From positions 1 through 52,753 of the forward strand of contig CACNPW010000004.1 in NCBI GenBank assembly GCA_902622475.1: DNA of 52,753 nt, read 5' to 3'. This stretch comes from an uncultured Alphaproteobacteria bacterium. GTDB taxonomy: Bacteria > Pseudomonadota > Alphaproteobacteria > HIMB59 > GCA-002718135. Numbering within the stretch: position 1 is the first letter of the stretch; each line of letters begins with the position of its first letter. Below, in pieces: positions 18,668-27,496 of the stretch. The position numbers and the translations under genes were made by a program. Under the pieces are notes generated by a model that did not search any database, was not told the origin of the DNA, and saw only the letters and a program-made list of their open reading frames with translations.

Positions 18668-19245
18668 AGAAAAAATTTGCTTTAATATCAGTTTATAACA
18701 AAAAAAATTTAAAATATCTTTGCACAAACTTAAATAAATATGAATATAATTTTATATCCAGTGGATCAACAGGTGAAAAAATTCGAAGTATGGGTTTCAA
18801 ATGCAAAGATGTATCAAAGTTAACTAAATTTAAAGAGATGTTTGATGGAAGGGTAAAAACGCTTAATCAATTAATATATAGTTCTTTGCTTTATAAGAGA
18901 GAAAATTTTGAACATAAAAAACAATTTTATTCATTAAAAATACCTGAAATTAATATTGTCATCGTCAATTTATATCCGTTCGAAAAATATTTAAAAGATA
19001 AAAACAAAGATCTAGCTATTGACATGATAGATATAGGCGGTCCAAGTTTATTAAGAGCTGCAAGTAAAAACCACAAATATGTTACCTCAATTATAGATAT
19101 TAGAGATTATAAGAAGTTGATTATTAACCTCAAAAAAAATAATGGTTCTACAAATTATTTATTTCGTAAAAAAATGGCTATTAAGGTTTTTAAAGAAACG
19201 GCTAAATATGATTACATGATTTCCAAATGGCTAAATGAAAATTAA
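18646..19245 (+). CDS. purH: PurH N-terminal half: IMP cyclohydrolase domain as a separate gene
   Basis: 199 residues covering only the MGS-like IMP cyclohydrolase domain of the normally bifunctional PurH (last step of IMP synthesis). Recognisable motifs are FALISVYNK, DGRVKTL, VIVNLYPFE and DIGGPSLLRAASKNH, so the lysine, tyrosine, aspartate and lysine implicated in catalysis are kept. However, the usual TGGTA is SGSTG and the usual HPKxHGG after KTL is NQLIYSS. The gene stops at the domain border, and the transformylase half starts 11 bp before this stop in another frame. Either a genuine split or a frameshift. Confidence 0.85.
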   Translation: MVLRKNLKKKFALISVYNKKNLKYLCTNLNKYEYNFISSGSTGEKIRSMGFKCKDVSKLTKFKEMFDGRVKTLNQLIYSSLLYKRENFEHKKQFYSLKIPEINIVIVNLYPFEKYLKDKNKDLAIDMIDIGGPSLLRAASKNHKYVTSIIDIRDYKKLIINLKKNNGSTNYLFRKKMAIKVFKETAKYDYMISKWLNEN

Positions 19246-20152
19246 GAGTAAAAAGGTTAACTTAAGGTATGGGGAGAATCCAAATCAAAAAGCTTACCTA
19301 ATTAATAAAACTGATAAATCAATATTCGATTTCCAAATAAGTGGTAAAAAATTAAGCTACAATAATCTAATTGATCTTGATAGTGGTTTAAAATGTTTAA
19401 ATGAATTTGAAGAACCAACTTCAATAATAATGAAACATACTAATCCATGTGGTGTAGCATCAGATAAAAAGATTAAGAATGCTTTTCTTAAATCATATCA
19501 AAGTGATCCTAAAAGTTCATTTGGAGGGATAATTTTTTTAAATAGAAAAGTAAGCTATGAGTTATCAAGAGAGATTGTCAAAAATTTTTACGAAATGATT
19601 GCGGCTTCAGACTTTAGCAAAGATGCATTAAAAGTTTTAAAGCAAAAGAAAAATTTGATTTTAATAAAAATTCCAAAAACTATAAAACAATTTCAAATTT
19701 ACAAATCAACACTTTTTGGTGACTTGTATCAATCTAATGATTTTACTCCCATAAATAAAAGTTTTATCAATTTAGTTTCTGGGAAAAAAACAACTCAAAA
19801 ATCAATTGAAGATCTGTTATTTTCATTGAAAGTAGTTAAACATTTAAAATCAAATGCAGTAGTTTTATCCAGAAATAAACAAACTGTTGGTTTAGGACAT
19901 GGACAAACGAATAGAGTTGATGCTTTAAATTTTGCTTTAAAAAATATGAAAAAATATTTTAAGAAAAAAATATTTGTTTGTGCCTCAGATGGTTTCTTTC
20001 CATTTACAGACAGTATAAGCTTACTAAATAAAAGTGGTTGTCAGGTTGTTGGTCAACCTAGTGGGTCGATTAATGATAATAAAATTATTGCTTATTCAAA
20101 TAAAAATAGAATCTCATTATATTTTATTAAAAATAGGTTATTTAAACATTGA
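19235..20152 (+). CDS. purH: PurH C-terminal half: AICAR transformylase domain as a separate gene
   Basis: 305 residues, the AICAR formyltransferase domain: LRYGENPNQKAYL at the start, the catalytic Lys-His in MKHTNPCGVA (about residues 69-78), SFGGIIFLNRKV, VGLGHGQTNRVDAL, CASDGFFPFTDSI and QPSGSIND near the end. Several normally constant positions differ (QPGGS to QPSGS, GAGQ to GHGQ, terminal FRH to FKH). The ATG overlaps the end of the cyclohydrolase gene by 11 bp in a different frame. Together the two halves give about 504 residues, close to one intact PurH, so only the linker was affected. Confidence 0.87.
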   Translation: MKIKSKKVNLRYGENPNQKAYLINKTDKSIFDFQISGKKLSYNNLIDLDSGLKCLNEFEEPTSIIMKHTNPCGVASDKKIKNAFLKSYQSDPKSSFGGIIFLNRKVSYELSREIVKNFYEMIAASDFSKDALKVLKQKKNLILIKIPKTIKQFQIYKSTLFGDLYQSNDFTPINKSFINLVSGKKTTQKSIEDLLFSLKVVKHLKSNAVVLSRNKQTVGLGHGQTNRVDALNFALKNMKKYFKKKIFVCASDGFFPFTDSISLLNKSGCQVVGQPSGSINDNKIIAYSNKNRISLYFIKNRLFKH

Positions 20153-20322
20153 ATAATATACATAACATTCCAAAATATATACAAGTCTTGGTAAAAGCAC
20201 ATCCTAAAATTATATCAGGTAGGAAAAACTTTAATCACCATCATTATAGAATTCAGCTTACTCTAAAATTGGTAAGAAAATATTTTAATTTAAAAAGGAA
20301 ATTAAATATTGATAAATTATAA
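20149..20322 (+). CDS. possible small basic protein, 57 residues
   Basis: An uninterrupted frame from a TTG that overlaps the purH stop (TTGA) to TAA at 20320. The product would be strongly basic, with a His cluster (NFNHHHYR) and a Lys/Arg-rich end. I do not recognise it. Fifty-seven codons without a stop are uncommon by chance in DNA this AT-rich, and the coupled position supports translation, but the start codon is weak and there is no Shine-Dalgarno. It could also be a decayed gene end. Confidence 0.35.
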   Translation: MNNIHNIPKYIQVLVKAHPKIISGRKNFNHHHYRIQLTLKLVRKYFNLKRKLNIDKL

Positions 20323-20373
20323 TCGTCATTATGATTTGTTTACTCAGTTAACGATTTAATATAAATAAATAAT

Positions 20374-20976
20374 ATGAATAAACCAAATCTTTTTTTCCCA
20401 ACACCTGTTTGGACATTGCAATTAGAAAATTATAAATTGATTAATGAAGAGATGTACAAATTTATAAAAGATACACAAGATAGAGACAAGGAAGGTATTT
20501 ATAAAAGTAATGTTAAAGGTTGGCACTCAAAAGATTTTGATCTTAAGAGAAATGAACCAAGAAACTTTATATCTTTTGTTTTACCTGCAATCGAAAAAGT
20601 AATGACTGATATGAATTGGGAAAAACAAACACAGATGGTTAATATAAACAATATGTGGGCTATAATTAACACTGGGGGTGCTGCTAACATAAGACATCAA
20701 CATGGTAATAGCACTATTAGTGGTGCTTATTATGTTAAGGCCCCTAAAGACTCTGGTGATATTATATTTTACGATCCTAGGCCAGCACCTGTTTATTCAT
20801 ATCCAAATGCATCAAGTCCAAACTTACTTAATGCACAAGTTAATGGGATCAATCCTAAAGAAGGTGTGCTAGTGTTGTTCCCAAGTTACGTTGATCATTC
20901 AGTTAATGAAAATTTATCTAATGAAGAACGCATAGTTATAAGTTTTAATATTACAATTCAAAAAAAATCTAATTAA
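20374..20976 (+). CDS. putative 2-oxoglutarate/Fe(II) oxygenase (TIGR02466-type), copy A
   Basis: 200 residues. The family pattern is clear: PTPVW near the start, MWAIINTGGAANIRHQHGNS, SGAYYV, DIIFYDPRP, then VLFPSYVDHSV and EERIVISFN. Candidate metal ligands are H108, H110 and H175, with R186 as 2-oxoglutarate anchor; the first motif is HxH rather than the textbook HxD. The substrate is unknown; relatives are common in marine bacteria and phages. TATAAA (20360-20365) lies 8 nt before the ATG and no Shine-Dalgarno is present. It opens the accessory surface-glycan-like region. Confidence 0.8.
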   Translation: MNKPNLFFPTPVWTLQLENYKLINEEMYKFIKDTQDRDKEGIYKSNVKGWHSKDFDLKRNEPRNFISFVLPAIEKVMTDMNWEKQTQMVNINNMWAIINTGGAANIRHQHGNSTISGAYYVKAPKDSGDIIFYDPRPAPVYSYPNASSPNLLNAQVNGINPKEGVLVLFPSYVDHSVNENLSNEERIVISFNITIQKKSN

Positions 20977-20982
20977 AAATTT

Positions 20983-21744
20983 TCAAAATAGATTTTTTGA
21001 TATATTTTCCCAAGCTTCACCAGATTCAATTTCTTTTAATGTCCATTGTCCATATGCTAAATTATTAAAAACATTATAATTTATTTTTGGGTTTTCTAAA
21101 TCTTGTAATTCACCAATATATGTTAATGATTTGTCTGTAAAATAGGCAGGCACACCTTTTAGCATTGCTAAAAAACCAGCAGTAGATTGTAAACTAACGA
21201 AAGCCCATGCATCATTTAATAAGTTTTTCAAAGGTTCTTTAGAAAACTTATTGTGAACAATAATTTTTCTGTCAGAATATTTTTTTATTAAATTTATTGT
21301 GTTTTCAGTCCAGTAAGGCACATCATAAACCTTTTTCATAGCTGCAGATGGTTCCGAAAGAATGATATGTCTGCCATTTTTTTTCTGATCTAAAAATTTA
21401 ATATTTAATTTTTTAAATCTGTCATTTGGATATTCACCCATACCATTGTGAATAAAATTATTAAAAACTATTCTGAAATATCCATCTAAATTAATAATAT
21501 TAGTTCTATTGTTTTCAAAAGATCTCTTAGACTGATTGAAGTAGCCATGATCCATGTAGTAAAAATTTTTTACTTTTTTTATTTTCTCTAATGTTCCTCT
21601 CAAAACACCATAAGTAGCTATTGTTTTGTCATATTCTTTAAAGTTATTAATATGACACATGAGTGAATTCGAACCCTTGGCAAAATTATAGCAAAGTGTT
21701 TTATTAATTATATGATCTGTATAGATAACAATGGGTTTTTCCAT
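20983..21744 (-). CDS. uncharacterised capsule-glycosyltransferase-like protein
   Basis: 253 residues, no signal peptide or membrane segment. The C-terminal stretch VSLQSTAGFLAMLKGVPAYF resembles the sugar-nucleotide site of KpsC/KpsS-like and other GT-B transferases, where a Ser/Thr-Ala-x(n)-GVP loop contacts the donor; IILSEPSAAMKKVY could be the first beta-strand of the second Rossmann half. Family membership is not certain. It is convergent with oxygenase A (6-bp gap). On its own strand TATATT lies 8 nt before the start, another predicted leaderless gene. Confidence 0.5.
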   Translation of the reverse strand: MEKPIVIYTDHIINKTLCYNFAKGSNSLMCHINNFKEYDKTIATYGVLRGTLEKIKKVKNFYYMDHGYFNQSKRSFENNRTNIINLDGYFRIVFNNFIHNGMGEYPNDRFKKLNIKFLDQKKNGRHIILSEPSAAMKKVYDVPYWTENTINLIKKYSDRKIIVHNKFSKEPLKNLLNDAWAFVSLQSTAGFLAMLKGVPAYFTDKSLTYIGELQDLENPKINYNVFNNLAYGQWTLKEIESGEAWENISKNLF

Positions 21745-21827
21745 AAACCATTAATATAAACTAATTAGATGCTTTATAAATATAATCATTTCTGTTATTT
21801 AAAAACTAAAAAAAGTTTATATTATTT

Positions 21828-22589
21828 ATGTATAGTGTCCTTCAAAATAAACAAAATATCAGATTTAAATTTGATAAATTTCCATATATCATAATAGATG
21901 ATGCGTTACCTGTTAATCTTTACGAAGAATTGAGTAGTAATTTTCCTAAATATGAAAAAATAATTGGTGGTAATGAGTATAAGGAAAATACTGCTTATAG
22001 ATATAATGCATACAATTCATTAAGAGATAGTGATATTACTAATCATTGGAAAGAATTTATAAAGTACCATACAAGCTATAATTTTCTTGAAGATTTTTAC
22101 GATGTTTTTGGAGATGCAATACAACAAATCTATAAAGTTAAAAAAGAAAAATTATTTAGCAAAGATAATATTGGCGTGAGATTTGAAAATAGAAATCATT
22201 TTAATCTTGATTGTCAATTTGTTATAAATACACCAACAAGTGGGGATACAAAAGTGATTGAACCTCATTTAGATAACCCAGTAGAGTTTTATGCAGCACT
22301 TTTATATATGAAAGAAGTTGATGATAACTCAAAGGGTGGAAATCTTACAACATATTCATTTAAAGATAAACCAAGTTTTTATGGAAAATCTAGAGTGAGA
22401 GAAGACAAGGTTAACTTAATAGAAGAAATAGAATATAAGAAAAATAGGTTAGTTATGTTTTTAAATTCACCATACTCAATTCACGGTGTAACTAAAAGAA
22501 GTAAAACAAATTTTTATAGAAAATATATTAATATAATTGGAGAATTTAATTTTGAGCTATTTAATTACAGAAATTTTTTAGAAAAATAA
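21828..22589 (+). CDS. 2-oxoglutarate/Fe(II) oxygenase, prolyl-hydroxylase-like
   Basis: 253 residues. FPYIIIDDALP near the start is typical of P4H-like oxygenases. The iron site is canonical: H147-x-D149 in EPHLDNPVEFYAALLYM and H219 in SPYSIHGVTKRS, with R231 (FYRKYINI) as the likely 2-oxoglutarate anchor. This separates it from the three HxH-type oxygenases nearby. Its hydroxylation target is unknown; the setting suggests a sugar, lipid or peptide in the surface-glycan pathway. Convergent with a methyltransferase (3-bp gap). Confidence 0.82.
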   Translation: MYSVLQNKQNIRFKFDKFPYIIIDDALPVNLYEELSSNFPKYEKIIGGNEYKENTAYRYNAYNSLRDSDITNHWKEFIKYHTSYNFLEDFYDVFGDAIQQIYKVKKEKLFSKDNIGVRFENRNHFNLDCQFVINTPTSGDTKVIEPHLDNPVEFYAALLYMKEVDDNSKGGNLTTYSFKDKPSFYGKSRVREDKVNLIEEIEYKKNRLVMFLNSPYSIHGVTKRSKTNFYRKYINIIGEFNFELFNYRNFLEK

Positions 22590-22592
22590 TTT

Positions 22593-23441
22593 TTACTCTT
22601 TTCTTTTATCGTTATCAGAGATTTGATTCGCAGCATTTGCACTACCCCCACCTTGGGTTTCATAATCATTTTTAAAAGCAGCAATATCAGATAAATATTT
22701 ACCTTGAAGAGGTATTTTAAAAGTATCCTCAGATAATTTTCTTGTAACAACAACTAATAAGATATTTTTACCTATTTTATCTTTTGCAATTTGAATCATT
22801 TTATCAAACTTGGAGTCATTTTTATTTGGTTTTATTTGTTCAAATAATATTGAAAAATCTTTACCGTCCAGCTTTAGTTCAGCACCATTTCTATTTGCTA
22901 AAGAAATTTTGACAATTTCATAGTTATTGGATGCTGCTAAATCTGCAAAAAAAATTGGATTGAAATTATAGAAGCCATGATTAATCCAATCTATAAAAGG
23001 AAGTATGTTGAGCATAACTCCATTAAGTTTTGTAAGATTATGAAAATTTAGAAATAGAGAGTATTGATTAAAAACATGCTCTCCGGTACCATTATTTATT
23101 ACAAAATCGTATTTTTCATCAAAGTTATAAGTTTCAGATATATTTTTATTTAAATCAAATTGGTAACTTTCATACGCGCCATTTATATCTATAGATTTAT
23201 AGTCTTTAAAACCTATTGATGTGAAATACTCTTTTGTGCTAAATTTATTTTTGTTTAACAATATTTCTAGATTATTTTTTTGAATATTATTTAAAGGTTT
23301 ATTATTATTAAATAAACTTTTTATAAAAATATCGTTTATAGAAGCAGTTTGGGAACCTAAGTCTAAAGCGTTTGGTTTTTTTTCCAAAATATAATTTTTA
23401 CACTCAAGAACATTAAGAGCAGCAACGGGATTAAAAGTCAT
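22593..23441 (-). CDS. class I SAM-dependent methyltransferase-like protein
   Basis: 282 residues. A Rossmann SAM motif NALDLGSQTAS (residues 24-34) and a motif-IV-like stretch YDFVINNGTGEHVFNQ (111-126) are visible. The C-terminus ends in a Gly/Ala/Asn-rich, then charged, disordered tail (GGGSANAANQ). The substrate is unknown. It is divergent from a second methyltransferase at 23512 with only 70 bp between starts; on its strand TATGAT lies 8 nt before the ATG. Confidence 0.7.
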   Translation of the reverse strand: MTFNPVAALNVLECKNYILEKKPNALDLGSQTASINDIFIKSLFNNNKPLNNIQKNNLEILLNKNKFSTKEYFTSIGFKDYKSIDINGAYESYQFDLNKNISETYNFDEKYDFVINNGTGEHVFNQYSLFLNFHNLTKLNGVMLNILPFIDWINHGFYNFNPIFFADLAASNNYEIVKISLANRNGAELKLDGKDFSILFEQIKPNKNDSKFDKMIQIAKDKIGKNILLVVVTRKLSEDTFKIPLQGKYLSDIAAFKNDYETQGGGSANAANQISDNDKRKE

Positions 23442-23511
23442 ATTATTTAATCATATATTAAATTAATTATTTTATAACTATAATAAGATTGTTATATTAA
23501 AGTAAATAGTA

Positions 23512-24099
23512 ATGAATAAATATTCTGAGTATTATTATGAGGTAATTGAAAAGTATAAATTATTTCACAAAAACGGAATTAATAAAGGAAATATAAACAA
23601 ACCAGGATCTACAACTTTTTTAGGATATTCTTTATCTAAATGGATTTTCAAAATTCAAGATATTATCAATATAAATCAATGCAATTCTTTAATCGACTTT
23701 GGGTGTGGTAAGGGTTTACTTTATAAAAATAAATTTAAAATTGATGGTAATGAATATAAAAATTTGTCAGATTTTTGGAATATAAAAAATATATATTTAT
23801 ATGATCCAGGAATAGAAGAATTTTCTACTTATCCAAAAAAAAAATTTGATGGCTTAATATGTACTGATGTAATTGAACATATTCCTGAAGAAGATGTAAT
23901 AAATTTTATTAATGGATTATTTAAATTATCAAATAAATTTATATTTGTTGTAATTGCTACTGTGCCTGCTTCAAAATACTTTGATGACGGTAATAACATT
24001 CATCTTTGTTTAAAAAGTAAAGATAATTGGGAAAAAATTTTCTTAGATTTTAAAGTTAAATATCCAAAAATAAATCAGTATGTTTACTTCAATGATTAA
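23512..24099 (+). CDS. class I SAM-dependent methyltransferase
   Basis: 195 residues. SAM-binding motif I is LIDFGCGKGLLY (residues 60-71) and motif IV is TDVIEHIPEEDV (118-129), the hallmark of small-molecule and sugar methyltransferases. Between them is an inserted segment with aromatic residues (SDFWNIKNIYLYDPG). The target is unknown. TATATT at 23493-23498 may be its -10. Convergent with the oxygenase at 24114, 14-bp gap with no terminator hairpin. Confidence 0.78.
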   Translation: MNKYSEYYYEVIEKYKLFHKNGINKGNINKPGSTTFLGYSLSKWIFKIQDIININQCNSLIDFGCGKGLLYKNKFKIDGNEYKNLSDFWNIKNIYLYDPGIEEFSTYPKKKFDGLICTDVIEHIPEEDVINFINGLFKLSNKFIFVVIATVPASKYFDDGNNIHLCLKSKDNWEKIFLDFKVKYPKINQYVYFND

Positions 24100-24113
24100 T
24101 ATATCAATAACCC

Positions 24114-24797
24114 TTAAAACTTTGTCCAATTTTTAAAATTAGGCATTAAATGCTCATAACCTTTACTTTCTTTTAACATTATGGATATATCTCCAGATAT
24201 TGATATACGTGGTTGATTAGATTTGTTTGGAGCAGTAGCGTGTGCTGTCTTAGAGGGAAAAATGATTATCGAATCCTGCTCTAAGTCAAACATAGATCTA
24301 TCAGAATTGTAAGCATTTGCTTTATTAATTAGTGACTTTTCTAATTTACTACTAGTGAAAATATTTTTTGCAATCTCATTTTGCAAATCACTTGACCTAA
24401 ATATTATTCCTCCAGATCCTTCAGGTTTTAGAAGATAGTATGCAAAACTTATATTAGATTGGGAATGAGTATGAAAATTTATACTCTGTTCATTTTCTGT
24501 AAGGGTTGCCCAAGATCTTTGATAGTAGACATCTAAAAGGTCCGTGTTTATTTCTAAAGTTTTTAAATATTCTAAAATTACATTAGAAATTTTTTTTGAT
24601 AAATCTTTAAATAATTTATTTTCGAAAAGAAACTCATATCCTTTTGTATCACCAGTCCATGCGTAGGAACTATAATTTTCGTTATTATCTTTTTGTTTCA
24701 TTTTTTTTATTTCATTTACTAAAATCTCTCTATCAGTTTCTTTAATAGAAATTGTGTCTTTTAAAATAGTTAGGGGAAAAAGATTGAATATTTTCAT
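24114..24797 (-). CDS. putative 2-oxoglutarate/Fe(II) oxygenase (TIGR02466-type), copy B
   Basis: 227 residues with the same layout as copy A: FPLTIL at the N-terminus, WATLTENEQSINFHTHSQSN with H109 and H111, SFAYYLLKPEGSGGIIFRS, then IIIFPSKTAHATAPN with H186 and PRISISGDI with R197. As in A and C, the first metal motif is HxH. The substrate is unknown. The sequence is far from copy A, so this is an old family member rather than a recent tandem copy. Confidence 0.78.
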   Translation of the reverse strand: MKIFNLFPLTILKDTISIKETDREILVNEIKKMKQKDNNENYSSYAWTGDTKGYEFLFENKLFKDLSKKISNVILEYLKTLEINTDLLDVYYQRSWATLTENEQSINFHTHSQSNISFAYYLLKPEGSGGIIFRSSDLQNEIAKNIFTSSKLEKSLINKANAYNSDRSMFDLEQDSIIIFPSKTAHATAPNKSNQPRISISGDISIMLKESKGYEHLMPNFKNWTKF

Positions 24798-25006
24798 TTT
24801 ATTATTTTATCATAATTTCAAATAAATCTATTATATTTTGGTATTGGTAAAAGATATAATCAAATTAATTCAAAAAATAAATCTTTTATTTTTTCAGCTT
24901 CTATGTTTTTGTATATGAACATGATTTTTAATTTTTATTTTAATGGTTATTGTATAAAATGTAATTAAATTTTTAATGTAATTTAGAATTTATAAATTTT
25001 TGCTTA

Positions 25007-26764
25007 ATGTGTGGAGTATTTGGAATAACTGAAAATAATCATAATCTAGTTAGAGCTATTATGAATAAGTGCTCTCATAGGGGTCCAGATGCATCTTCTA
25101 TTTGGTCTAATGAAGAGCTTACATTAGGTCATAATTTATTATCAATAACTTCCAGCCCTAAAGATGGTATTCAACCCTATGTTACAAAAAAAGGTAATGT
25201 ACTTGCTTACAATGGAGAAATTTTTAATTACCATATTCTAAAAAAAAGTTTTGAAAAAAAATTCTTACCTAGAACTTCTTGTGACACTGAACTTCTTGGT
25301 TGGTTATTAGATAATTATAATTATGAAAAAGTTATATGCGAACTAATTGATTCAATGCATGCATTTGTGTTTTTTAATAAAGCAAGTAAAGAATTAATTT
25401 TATCAAGAGATCATGTAGGAATTAAACCATTATTCTTCTCAGAGGTAAAAAATGGTATTGTTTTTTCATCTGAAATTAAGGGTTTAATAGATATATTACC
25501 CAATGCAAAAAAAATTGATAGATTGGGATTAGTATGCACAAGTTTACTTGGAGCAAACATATTAAGACAAACTTTGTTCAATGGTATTTATAAAGTACTT
25601 CCAGGAGAAACATTAATATATGACTTAGAAAATAAAAAAATTAAATCCTCTTTCAGAAATCTTATCAAGCCAAATTCAAGAAAAAAATTTCATATTGACG
25701 AATTTTATGAACAAACAAAGATTGCAATTAACAACTCTGTTATAGGTAAAAGAGAATTTGGAATGTTTTTATCAGGAGGTCTCGATTCTTCGATAATTGC
25801 TCTTGGTTTAAAAAATAAATTAGGTTCACTAAATTCATTCACAACAGTAGTAGATCCAAATATAAGTGACAAAGAAGATTATAATAGTGACGCAAAGGTA
25901 GCTAGAAAATTTGCTGACGAAATTAATTTAAATCACAAAGAAGTAAAAATAACACCAAAAGTGTTTGAAGAACATTGGAATAATTCAATAAGAATTATTG
26001 AAGAACCAAGATACAACTGGTGCTTACCTATGTATCTGTTTACTAACAAAATTTTATCAGAAAATAACACAGTTGTTACAATGGCTGGAGATATTGGAGA
26101 TGAAATTTTTGGAGGTTATACAAAATATTTGAAAATGAATCAGTTAGAAATAAAACCAAAAAATTGGAGTGATTTTGTAAAAATGTGGATGATAAAATTT
26201 AGAGCCCCAATCTTACTAAATATGCAGTTTAATTTTGATGATTTACACTCAGTTTTAATTCAATCTTTACCAGAGGAGATTTGGAATCCTGAAGATATTG
26301 CAAATTCAGCTATGGCTCTAGATTGCATAACAACTGTTTCAGAAGATTTTTTTACAAGAAATGATAGATTTGGGATGATGTTTTCTATGGAAGGAAGGTT
26401 TCCTTTTGCTTCTAAAAATTTCATGCAATTTTGTTTAGATATAAAATCTTCTTTCAAATTCGGTAGAGATAATAACGAAACTAAATACATAATTAAAAAA
26501 GCTTATGAAAATAAATTATCAAAATATATTTTAAATAAACCCAAAACAGGATGGTCGGCTCCTATAATGAATTGGTTGCAAACTGAAAATTCTTTAAAAA
26601 ATAAATATTATGAAGATATTAATAAAGACGACGGAATAAAAGAAGCTATTTTAGAAGAAAATTTTTTAGAAAATCAAGGAATTGGATATGCTTTTTCGGG
26701 TAAGAGAAAAATTATTTCCTGGATGTTAAGATCTTGGGCTCAAGAGTTTGATATGTTTTTATAA
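25007..26764 (+). CDS. asnB: glutamine-hydrolysing asparagine synthetase
   Basis: 585 residues. The start is fixed by MCGVFGI: the Cys after Met becomes the N-terminal nucleophile of the glutaminase domain (about 1-190, with SHRGPDAS and YNGEIFN). The synthetase domain begins with the PPi loop FLSGGLDSS (about 253-261) and continues with MAGDIGDEIFGGY. It makes asparagine from aspartate, glutamine and ATP, but AsnB-like enzymes within polysaccharide loci often amidate uronic acids, which is an alternative here. Upstream 209 bp (24798-25006) is AT-rich with TAGAAT/TATAAA -10-like boxes and nothing else seen. Confidence 0.93.
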   Translation: MCGVFGITENNHNLVRAIMNKCSHRGPDASSIWSNEELTLGHNLLSITSSPKDGIQPYVTKKGNVLAYNGEIFNYHILKKSFEKKFLPRTSCDTELLGWLLDNYNYEKVICELIDSMHAFVFFNKASKELILSRDHVGIKPLFFSEVKNGIVFSSEIKGLIDILPNAKKIDRLGLVCTSLLGANILRQTLFNGIYKVLPGETLIYDLENKKIKSSFRNLIKPNSRKKFHIDEFYEQTKIAINNSVIGKREFGMFLSGGLDSSIIALGLKNKLGSLNSFTTVVDPNISDKEDYNSDAKVARKFADEINLNHKEVKITPKVFEEHWNNSIRIIEEPRYNWCLPMYLFTNKILSENNTVVTMAGDIGDEIFGGYTKYLKMNQLEIKPKNWSDFVKMWMIKFRAPILLNMQFNFDDLHSVLIQSLPEEIWNPEDIANSAMALDCITTVSEDFFTRNDRFGMMFSMEGRFPFASKNFMQFCLDIKSSFKFGRDNNETKYIIKKAYENKLSKYILNKPKTGWSAPIMNWLQTENSLKNKYYEDINKDDGIKEAILEENFLENQGIGYAFSGKRKIISWMLRSWAQEFDMFL

Positions 26765-26770
26765 ATTTAC

Positions 26771-26800
26771 TTTAATTTAAAATACTTACTTTAAATTAAA
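26771..26800. repeat. A/T-only inverted repeat downstream of asnB
   Basis: TTTAATTTAAA (26771-26781) and TTTAAATTAAA (26790-26800) are perfect reverse complements around an 8-nt loop. There is no following T run, so it is not a standard terminator; with only A and T it may be chance, or it may act as an mRNA 3'-end structure. Confidence 0.4.
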
Positions 26801-26836
26801 TATCTGGTATTTAGTAATTTCTAGTTTTATAGTATT

Positions 26837-26842
26837 TATAAT
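26837..26842 (+). promoter_or_regulatory. -10 box of a predicted leaderless promoter for oxygenase C
   Basis: TATAAT ends 7 nt before the ATG at 26850, with no Shine-Dalgarno between. The spacing equals that at 1057 and 40280. Confidence 0.5.
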
Positions 26843-26849
26843 AATAAAA

Positions 26850-27437
26850 ATGGAAATTTTCAAACCTTTTGGTCCACCTATTTATAAAGATGAACTTAAG
26901 TCTACTGAAATAGATAGAATAAATTCTTATATAGATACAAATTTACTAAATGATAAAATAAAAAAGAAAAAACTTGATGCAAGCAAATCACTTGTTGGCA
27001 AGGTTAAAGAAGAAATATTTATAGAAAAAGAATTTTTGGAAAATGAATTATTAAATATCATTGGACCACACATAAACAAATTTTTAATCACTTGTAACTA
27101 TAAAAATCACGAGTTAATTAATATTGATTCATGCTGGGTTGTAAGACAATATGAATCAGAATATAATCCGGTACATTCCCATAATGGAGATATATCTGGT
27201 GTTCTATATTTAAAGTTTCCAAATGAAAGAAAAAGTAATAAGGATGGAGCCATAAGTTTCATAAATTCTCCAACTTTTTTTCTAAATAGAGGACATATAA
27301 CATTTGAGCCAAAGATAGGGTTAATATTTTTATTTCCTAGTTATGTGCTTCACACAGTTTATCCAATAAGAAACAGTCAGGAAGAAAGACGTAGTATAGC
27401 ATTTAATGCAAGTTTAAAGCCAAGTCCAAAAATTTAA
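26850..27437 (+). CDS. putative 2-oxoglutarate/Fe(II) oxygenase (TIGR02466-type), copy C
   Basis: 195 residues. IFKPFGPPIYK at the start, SCWVVRQYESEYNPVHSHNGD with H109 and H111, SGVLYLKFP, AISFINSP, then IFLFPSYVLHTVYP with H168 and EERRSIAFN with R180 or R181. It follows asnB on the same strand but with its own likely promoter. The substrate is unknown. Confidence 0.8.
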   Translation: MEIFKPFGPPIYKDELKSTEIDRINSYIDTNLLNDKIKKKKLDASKSLVGKVKEEIFIEKEFLENELLNIIGPHINKFLITCNYKNHELINIDSCWVVRQYESEYNPVHSHNGDISGVLYLKFPNERKSNKDGAISFINSPTFFLNRGHITFEPKIGLIFLFPSYVLHTVYPIRNSQEERRSIAFNASLKPSPKI

Positions 27438-27496
27438 TGAAAAAACAAATTATAATAAAAAAATAATTTAATAAGATCAATTGTACAAAACAAAAA

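Noticed and set aside
20374-27437. HxH in the oxygenases as proof of inactive enzymes
   Set aside because: All three members share it along with the distal His and Arg, so it looks like a family feature rather than loss of function.
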